Positions 15,596 through 20,327 of a stretch of 20,327 bases of DNA are shown one piece after another. Position numbers and translations under genes: made by a program. The stretch is from positions 1 through 20,327 of IMG/VR virus record IMGVR_UViG_3300024518_003605, one strand, 5' to 3'. The notes beneath the pieces were generated by a model. The model was given only the letters and a program-made list of their open reading frames with translations. It did not search any database and was not told the DNA's origin. Origin of the DNA: a virus. Within the stretch, counting starts at the first letter, position 1; each line of letters begins with the position of its first letter.

Positions 15596-15676
15596 GTGGC
15601 GATTATTCGCAAAATCCCGTGGACATCGCAACCGCCGCCGGGGACGCCGCTTCGTAAGGACGGCATAGCTCTATGA
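15596..15676 (+). pseudogene. 26-codon ORF, likely remnant of a LamG protein N-terminus
   Basis: This ORF starts at GTG (15596) after AAGGA and ends at TGA, overlapping the next ATG (15673) as ATGA. Its peptide IRKIPWTSQPPPGTPL matches residues 233-248 of the next protein (VRKIPWTIKPPLGTPL) at 12 of 16 positions. That stretch is the usual N-terminal opening of phage LamG-type proteins. I infer that the ancestral LamG gene began here and that a beta module was later inserted behind it, leaving a short translated leader. It may still serve to couple translation to the next gene. Confidence 0.6.
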
Positions 15677-16416
15677 CTTTCCCAGTCATAGAGTCTGTTG
15701 CTGACGATCACAACGAGACAGGCAACTCCACTACCCATACGGTAGATTTGCCCGCCGGTATTCGTACTGGTGAGTTGTTACTTATATTTGCTGTTTCTGA
15801 CGGTCTTGATGCCCAAAGCGCCCCGATTGGCTGGAAGCGGGCAGCTTCAGAAACCAGTTCCCCTGTTACTAATATCTGGTACAAGAAGGCTGTTGGCGAT
15901 GAAGGGTCGTCAATAACCATCACGACTGTTGCTGGGCAAGTTCTTATATCAAAAGCCTACCGTATATCAGGCGCAGCAGACCCAGATATTTATCCACCCG
16001 AAGCGGCCCATGCTGGTGCGAGTTCGGCCGCAGCCAACGCTCCGTCATTATCAACCTCATGGAACAGTGAAGATACCTTGTGGTTGTCCCTTGTTGGAGT
16101 GGACACCACTGGTATTATTTTTACGACCTTCCCGCGCAACTTTACCGATACTGGTTCGTTTGATGCCGATGGTGGGGCTGGTGTAACTCTTGCTTATTGC
16201 CAAAAGGAAAGTCACGAACAGACAATAGACCCAACTGCATACGCTCAAAGTAATGAGCAATGGAACGCATGGACTGTTGCTATAAGACCAAAGTTTGACG
16301 GACTGCATCAACAAATTCAGCGGCGCAATTTTTTATTGGCGTCTGCTGCCGAAACTACTGGCATGGTTGTTCGTAAGATTCCGTGGACGATCAAGCCGCC
16401 CTTAGGAACGCCGCTT
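15605..16416 (+). repeat. Diverged direct repeat flanking an inserted module
   Basis: The 48 bases at 15605-15652 and at 16369-16416 align without gaps with 33 identical positions and are read in the corresponding frame. Longest shared stretches include CCGTGGAC and ACGCCGCTT. Between them lies the coding region for the first ~230 residues of the LamG-type protein. Confidence 0.65.
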
Positions 16417-17580
16417 GATTACGGCAATTCGCTCTGCCGAGGATTGTTGTTGGTTGATACTTTTCAAACCGACAAGTCTTTTGATTTAACTAGAAAACAT
16501 ATAGATGACGGAGCCAGCAACAAGATAGTTCAAGTTGTTCATCCTTATGGCAGGGAAGGAGCGTTCTTTGACAATGTAGCTAATGATCGTATACGTCGAT
16601 ATGCCCAAACTCCCAACACCCCTAGCAGCATGGTGGGTCTGCCCGGGTTAACAGTTGCTACAATACATCGCAAACGCAACCCCTCTGGTACTGATGGTAC
16701 TTATCGTTTAGGAGGCATCATACGTTCAGGCTTTAACAGTTGGTTTATGAATGCAAGTGATAATAATGCCAATGTCAGAAAATATTTCTGGTCTGTATAC
16801 GATACGACACCAACTCAATTTGAAACAGATGATGGAGCGACATATTCAACGACCGATACTGAACCACATATAATTATTGGACGGTGGATAGCAAGTACCG
16901 TTCTTGATCTTTGGCTTGACGGTGAGTTTTACACTGATCGTGCTGCTGGCGCACCAGCCAATATGCGGAATGATCGTGATGAGGCTTTTCAGGTTGCAGG
17001 CGAACACACTAATCCACAGTCTGCCAACGAAGAATTTTTCTTGTCAGTTGTATGGAATCGAGGATTATCTGATACAGAGATAAGAGAGTTTTCTAACAAT
17101 CCATGGCAGATATTCGAACCGCACATTCAGCATATACCAATTGGATTTATAGCTGTTGCTGGCGGCAGCCCCACAGCCAGTGGTACACCGTCAATAGATG
17201 TTATTACCGCTTCTGGTACAGCGACACAAACACAACTGGCATCTGGTACGCCATCGATAGATGTCTTAACCGCATCAGGTGTTGCGACACAAACACAACT
17301 AGTATCTGGTACGCCATCGATAGATGTCTTAACCGCGTCAGGTGTTGCGACACTTGCGGCATTCATAACAGCTAGCGGTACTCCATCGATAGATGTCTTA
17401 ACCGCGTCAGGTGTTGCGACACTTGCGGCATTCATAACAGCTAGCGGTACTCCATCGATCGACGTCGCAACTGCGGTAGGCGTAGCTACTAGAGGGCCCA
17501 TCATAGACGACGTAAATACAACGGAGTCGTGGAATGACGGCGACTCAGGCTTAATCATAACGGGCAAGGGGTTCATGTAA
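15673..17580 (+). CDS. Modular adhesin: beta module, LamG-like domain, repeat linker
   Basis: This 635-residue protein has four parts. Residues 1-206 form a beta-sandwich-like module (HTVDLPAGIRTGELLLIFAV, then W- and T-rich strands ending NAWTVAIRPK) common in phage fibre proteins. Residues 233-480 form a LamG/concanavalin A-like lectin domain starting VRKIPWTIKPPLGTPLDYGN and ending VVWNRGLSDTEIREFSNNPWQIFEP, the standard end of such phage domains. Residues 502-606 are five copies of a linker SGTPSIDVLTASGVAT. A short C-terminal part begins an IxDxNTTESWNDGDSGLIITGKGF fold, like the edge of an IPT/TIG-type domain, and stops there. Glycan binding at the host surface is inferred. It starts as ATGA with the preceding ORF; stop and next start overlap as TAATG. 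Confidence 0.85.
   Translation: MTFPVIESVADDHNETGNSTTHTVDLPAGIRTGELLLIFAVSDGLDAQSAPIGWKRAASETSSPVTNIWYKKAVGDEGSSITITTVAGQVLISKAYRISGAADPDIYPPEAAHAGASSAAANAPSLSTSWNSEDTLWLSLVGVDTTGIIFTTFPRNFTDTGSFDADGGAGVTLAYCQKESHEQTIDPTAYAQSNEQWNAWTVAIRPKFDGLHQQIQRRNFLLASAAETTGMVVRKIPWTIKPPLGTPLDYGNSLCRGLLLVDTFQTDKSFDLTRKHIDDGASNKIVQVVHPYGREGAFFDNVANDRIRRYAQTPNTPSSMVGLPGLTVATIHRKRNPSGTDGTYRLGGIIRSGFNSWFMNASDNNANVRKYFWSVYDTTPTQFETDDGATYSTTDTEPHIIIGRWIASTVLDLWLDGEFYTDRAAGAPANMRNDRDEAFQVAGEHTNPQSANEEFFLSVVWNRGLSDTEIREFSNNPWQIFEPHIQHIPIGFIAVAGGSPTASGTPSIDVITASGTATQTQLASGTPSIDVLTASGVATQTQLVSGTPSIDVLTASGVATLAAFITASGTPSIDVLTASGVATLAAFITASGTPSIDVATAVGVATRGPIIDDVNTTESWNDGDSGLIITGKGFM
17176..17490 (+). repeat. Tandem repeat array coding a Ser/Thr/Ala linker
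   Basis: Five in-frame units encode SGTPSIDVxTASGxAT with spacers QTQLA/V or LAAFITA. Two units are 63 bases (17278-17340 is one) and later ones 69 bases (17341-17409). A 77-base stretch at 17314-17390 is repeated exactly at 17383-17459, a period of 69. Such identity points to recent duplication by slippage or recombination. Confidence 0.92.
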
Positions 17581-17909
17581 TGCCACAAGTTAAATTGGAA
17601 GTTCGAACTATGAACAGTATAGACCGCCTTATATTTCGTGAGGGCGAAGATCGTAATGGGCCAGCAATGATAATGAATATTGCTGATAAACAGGTGATGC
17701 GAGCAGCGATTCAAGGAGTGAATACCCCCGGTGATTTTGTGTTCGTTAATGATGCTTTGTTTCGACGTGAAGAAGGATCTACTACTGCTCAGATCGCATT
17801 GTTTACGGTCGAGCAAGACTGCGATGACTTCATAGCGGCTCATCCTGGCACGAGTAAAATAACTGAGCTGTCTGGTGACGGCTTTAACTGGAAAGCAGTT
17901 GAAGGCTAA
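17580..17909 (+). CDS. Small protein between two fibre genes, function unknown
   Basis: A 109-residue protein joined to both neighbours by TAATG overlaps. It appears mixed alpha/beta: an N-terminal strand (VKLEVRTMNSIDRLIFREGED), a middle with QVMRAAIQGVNTPGDFVFVNDALFRREEG and a C-terminal helix (VEQDCDDFIAAHPGTSKITEL). It is acidic, with one cysteine, no repeats and no membrane segment. I do not recognise the family. Strict coupling to a LamG-type protein and a repeat-containing virion protein suggests a small fibre-associated or assembly-helper protein, which is inference from position only. Confidence 0.72.
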   Translation: MPQVKLEVRTMNSIDRLIFREGEDRNGPAMIMNIADKQVMRAAIQGVNTPGDFVFVNDALFRREEGSTTAQIALFTVEQDCDDFIAAHPGTSKITELSGDGFNWKAVEG

Positions 17910-19423
17910 TGGCTGACGTTTGGTATAAAACAGGCACGTTTACTACCCCGGCGTCGGGTACGACAGTTATTTCGACGACAGACAAAGGTACTAACCCGAA
18001 AGCTATTCACCTGTGGTGGACTCACGCTGATACGAATGACACTAATGAACTAGGCGTCTGCTTTGGGCATGGCTTTGGTGACGGCACTGACGAGACTGCG
18101 ATGTGCCTCGCGTCTCAGCACAACGGCTCAGTCAATCGTCGTCATGGTATAGGTACAATAGCAGGTACAGGCAACTGCATAGCAATTCTTAATCCAGCAT
18201 CTATTACCACAACTACATCTGGCACGCTGTTTGTTATTGGCACAACGGCAGCGATGAACGTTAACGATGTAACGATCACTTATACGACATTCACTGCTGG
18301 CATCATCGTTCACTATGAGATATGGGGCGGCGCAGATTGTTCTGCCAACATGACCATTCGTAACGCTGATCCTGCTACTGATTCCCCGTTTACTCATAGC
18401 TTAGGTGCAACCCCTGATCTGATCTTGCAATGTACTTTGGGCCAGGCCCATCCAGCTAACGCTGAGTTCGCGTTTATGGCGTTTGGCGCAGCTCATGACA
18501 ATGGTGCAAGCATTGATCAATGGATGCTGTCTGCATACCTGGGAGATAACAACGAGACTGATACAGGGTCAGCGATTACGCCTGCAATGTATACAGGGCA
18601 GTACGACCTCGAGTATGCCGATTGGGATAACACAATAACGGTAATCGGTGCGACTACGTTTACGTGGACAGCGGGGACTGGTTCATCTGGCATGACCGAT
18701 GATGTCATCGACTTATACTTAGATTTTAGCGGCGTTGGTGTCGATGTCGGTACGTTTACGAAATCTACGGGAGGGGCACCCGTAACACAAGCATTGCCTA
18801 ACCTTGGCTTTACGCCTTTGGGTTATCACCTAGCTACTGCGAACAATACGGGCACGGGCAGAACAACTCAGACTGAAGGCCATATGGCGCACGGTGCTTA
18901 CGACGGATCTACAGGACATGCAGCCGCAGGCGTCCAAGATAATGGCAATAATACTGATCGGGCGTCTCGTTCAATCACTGGTGAAGTCCTGTTTGGGTCG
19001 GCAGACCTAGATGTATCTGGAGTTCAGTTCTCAGGTACACCGCAAGCGATCACTGACGCTACGCCAGATGTTGAATGGAATCCGAATACAGCCAGTGCTG
19101 TTCACATAGGCTACTACGCTGTCGAGGATACGAACCTCACTTTGACAGCTTCAGGTACACCGTCAATAGATACAATTACTGCGTCGGGTACGGCAATACT
19201 AGCAGCGCAGCACGAACAAGATAGCTTCGGGTTCTATAATGATGGCACTGAAGCAGGAGCAACAACGCTTGCTGCTCAGAATGTTGATATTTCCATTGGA
19301 AAGGAGGAAACATTCCAATTAAGAGTGGGCGGCCAGCTAACCGGCGATCCTGACGCACTATCGGCAACACTACAATATAAGAAAACCGGCGACGCCGATT
19401 CTGAGTTCCGAGACGTACCGTAA
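17909..19423 (+). CDS. Virion protein with three related beta domains and shared linker
   Basis: This 504-residue protein seems built from three diverged copies of one beta-sandwich-type domain: about 1-141, 142-274 and 275-406. Each carries an AxHxxx/FGHGFGDGT-like centre (FGHGFGDG 52-59, FGAAHDNG 192-199, MAHGAYDG 326-333) and ends in a strand before a Gly or acidic turn (VHYEIWGG, IDLYLDFSG, VHIGYYAVED). A linker LTASGTPSIDTITASGTA (411-428) repeats the array of the LamG gene. The C-terminal domain (436-504), opening FGFYNDGTEAGATTLAAQ and ending ATLQYKKTGDADSEFRDVP, is a common phage/bacterial surface module. A decorated or fibre protein of the virion is the likely role. Confidence 0.8.
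   Translation: MADVWYKTGTFTTPASGTTVISTTDKGTNPKAIHLWWTHADTNDTNELGVCFGHGFGDGTDETAMCLASQHNGSVNRRHGIGTIAGTGNCIAILNPASITTTTSGTLFVIGTTAAMNVNDVTITYTTFTAGIIVHYEIWGGADCSANMTIRNADPATDSPFTHSLGATPDLILQCTLGQAHPANAEFAFMAFGAAHDNGASIDQWMLSAYLGDNNETDTGSAITPAMYTGQYDLEYADWDNTITVIGATTFTWTAGTGSSGMTDDVIDLYLDFSGVGVDVGTFTKSTGGAPVTQALPNLGFTPLGYHLATANNTGTGRTTQTEGHMAHGAYDGSTGHAAAGVQDNGNNTDRASRSITGEVLFGSADLDVSGVQFSGTPQAITDATPDVEWNPNTASAVHIGYYAVEDTNLTLTASGTPSIDTITASGTAILAAQHEQDSFGFYNDGTEAGATTLAAQNVDISIGKEETFQLRVGGQLTGDPDALSATLQYKKTGDADSEFRDVP
19154..19203 (+). repeat. Copy of the SGTPSID linker in a second gene
   Basis: The 18 bases at 19154-19171 (GGTACACCGTCAATAGAT) are identical to 17182-17199 in the LamG gene, and the following bases encode a similar TITASGTA. 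A linker shared between two genes about 2 kb apart offers a site for recombination. Confidence 0.8.
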
Positions 19424-20327
19424 TGGCTGCTGTTATAGGCAAATGGCAAGGCGGGATCGTATCGATCGTCCCGCCAACAACTTATGCGGTTCCGACCAGC
19501 GATCTGTTCAACAGTGGGTCGGCAGTACGTAATGATGGTACTGCTTACGCTCTAAGTTCTAGTGCCCGCCTGACTCTGCCTTCGTCAGCACTTGCTGACG
19601 GCTATTTGCTGAGAGTCAGCTCTACGTACGACGATACCAGCTCGGGTCGTGTGTCCATATCTGGCCGCATTGTGCAAATCAGTGGCACTGGCAACTACGT
19701 GCCACTTACGAGTGGTACATATTCGCGTGACGCCAATAACGACAAATCTACACTAAGTTGTGCAGGGTTTATTGATAATCCGTCAGCGTCAGCAACGTTT
19801 GACTTTCAGTGGCAGCGTGGCTCGGACGCACCCACTGGTGGTACGACACGTTCCATCTTTGAGATTATTCCATTCTTCTATGCTGATATTGGAATGTACA
19901 CAGGTGCCGGTACTGAGCTGTTGGGTGGTACGACACGAGGAGTGACCACTCTTAGTGCCACGGTAGTAGAAGGCACTAACATAACTCGCTCAGCGAACGT
20001 AGTCACAGTAACGGGCGACAACAAGCGCTACTTCATTATTTCCAGCAACTTCTCGATAGGTCGTGGTGGCACAGCAAGAACCCAGCGCATCTTCGGGCTT
20101 GACTATGATGGTACGGCTGATTTAGCGGCGCAGTCTTACGCTTACTACCGACAAACGTCAGCGGATCACTGCGGCGGCATTATCATGGACATCATTGAGA
20201 CGGTCACGGCAAGTCGCACGATCGAATCAACTACCTTCCGTGGCCTTGGTGTTGCTAACGGGCAGGGTGGTGCTGACGTTGATTCAGGTGTGCCGTCATC
20301 AACCGTCAATGGTTTGGTTGTTCTTGA
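19423..20327 (+). CDS. Probable tail-fibre or virion protein, partial (3' end outside window)
   Basis: An open frame starts at ATG 19423, coupled by TAATG to the previous gene, and runs off the end of the window after 301 codons without a stop. Two jelly-roll-like halves are visible: about 45-158 (LADGYLLRVSSTYDD...GTGNYVPLTSGTYSRDANNDKSTLSCAGFI) and about 185-301 (DNKRYFIISSNFSIG...LAAQSYAYYRQTSADHCGGIIMDII). Both have a strand starting RV/II-SS, a long polar strand pair and a Cys-Gly turn (C113, C250), suggesting an internal duplication of a C1q/TNF-like beta module. A virion surface or receptor-binding role is inferred from context. The short N-terminus (GKWQGGIVSIVPPTT) may attach it to the particle. 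Confidence 0.8.
   Translation, partial: MAAVIGKWQGGIVSIVPPTTYAVPTSDLFNSGSAVRNDGTAYALSSSARLTLPSSALADGYLLRVSSTYDDTSSGRVSISGRIVQISGTGNYVPLTSGTYSRDANNDKSTLSCAGFIDNPSASATFDFQWQRGSDAPTGGTTRSIFEIIPFFYADIGMYTGAGTELLGGTTRGVTTLSATVVEGTNITRSANVVTVTGDNKRYFIISSNFSIGRGGTARTQRIFGLDYDGTADLAAQSYAYYRQTSADHCGGIIMDIIETVTASRTIESTTFRGLGVANGQGGADVDSGVPSSTVNGLVVL

Noticed and set aside
17103-17375. A 90-codon plus-strand frame with a Cys/Asn/Thr-rich repetitive product.
   Set aside because: It is an alternative frame of the same repeat array inside the LamG-type gene, with biased, low-complexity translation and no ribosome binding site.
17127-17843. A 238-codon open frame on the minus strand across the repeat array.
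   Set aside because: It is the antisense of the tandem repeat coding region; the repeats keep several frames open. All neighbouring genes are on the plus strand and its translation has no recognisable family.
12785-20327. A possible diversity-generating retroelement, given variable-looking adhesin genes.
   Set aside because: No reverse transcriptase, no template repeat and no adenine-biased variable repeat can be seen; the repeats present are in-frame linkers.

Overview
The window is the late structural region of a tailed double-stranded DNA bacteriophage, most likely a short-tailed (podovirus-like) phage. All supported genes lie on the plus strand, are tightly packed (many TAATG or ATGA stop/start overlaps) and usually have AGGAG-type ribosome binding sites, which points to a bacterial host. 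Hallmarks are a terminase pair, a P22-type long portal with a helical C-terminus, an acidic scaffold, a major capsid protein that resembles the N4 gp56 family, two neck/adaptor-like proteins and a ~700-residue tail nozzle-like protein. There is no tape-measure, tail tube or baseplate gene. No integrase, replication, lysis, tRNA, CRISPR or clear host gene is visible, so neither the host nor lysogeny can be judged.

Layout: (1) 36-2528, packaging: a small zinc-ribbon-like protein, terminase small subunit, terminase large subunit. (2) 2538-6195, procapsid: a 55-residue basic peptide, portal, a 118-residue virion-associated-type protein, scaffold, then a strong terminator. (3) 6253-7522, the major capsid gene alone, between two intrinsic terminators. 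(4) 7541-11326, head completion and tail: an unknown small protein, two connector-like proteins and the tail nozzle-like protein, which carries interleaved FCCH-like beta modules. (5) 11336-14654, two putative modification enzymes (a methyltransferase fused to a DUF115/MptE-Maf-like domain, and a PAPS-dependent sulfotransferase) with three small, apparently structural proteins between them. (6) 14664-20327, a modular adhesin/tail-fibre region: two small structural proteins, a 26-codon remnant ORF, a LamG-like protein with a perfect tandem-repeat linker, a small unknown protein, a triple-repeat virion protein that reuses the same linker, and a truncated protein with two jelly-roll-like repeats that runs off the end.

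How the genes fit together: terminase and portal package DNA into a capsid built on the scaffold; the connectors and nozzle close the head and form the short tail; the downstream modular proteins probably decorate the virion or bind receptors. The most unusual content is the pair of modification enzymes embedded among virion genes, and the clear traces of module shuffling in the adhesin region: a diverged duplicated LamG N-terminus, a 69-base perfect repeat period, and a linker shared by two genes. Family assignments come from reading motifs by eye; no database search was possible.
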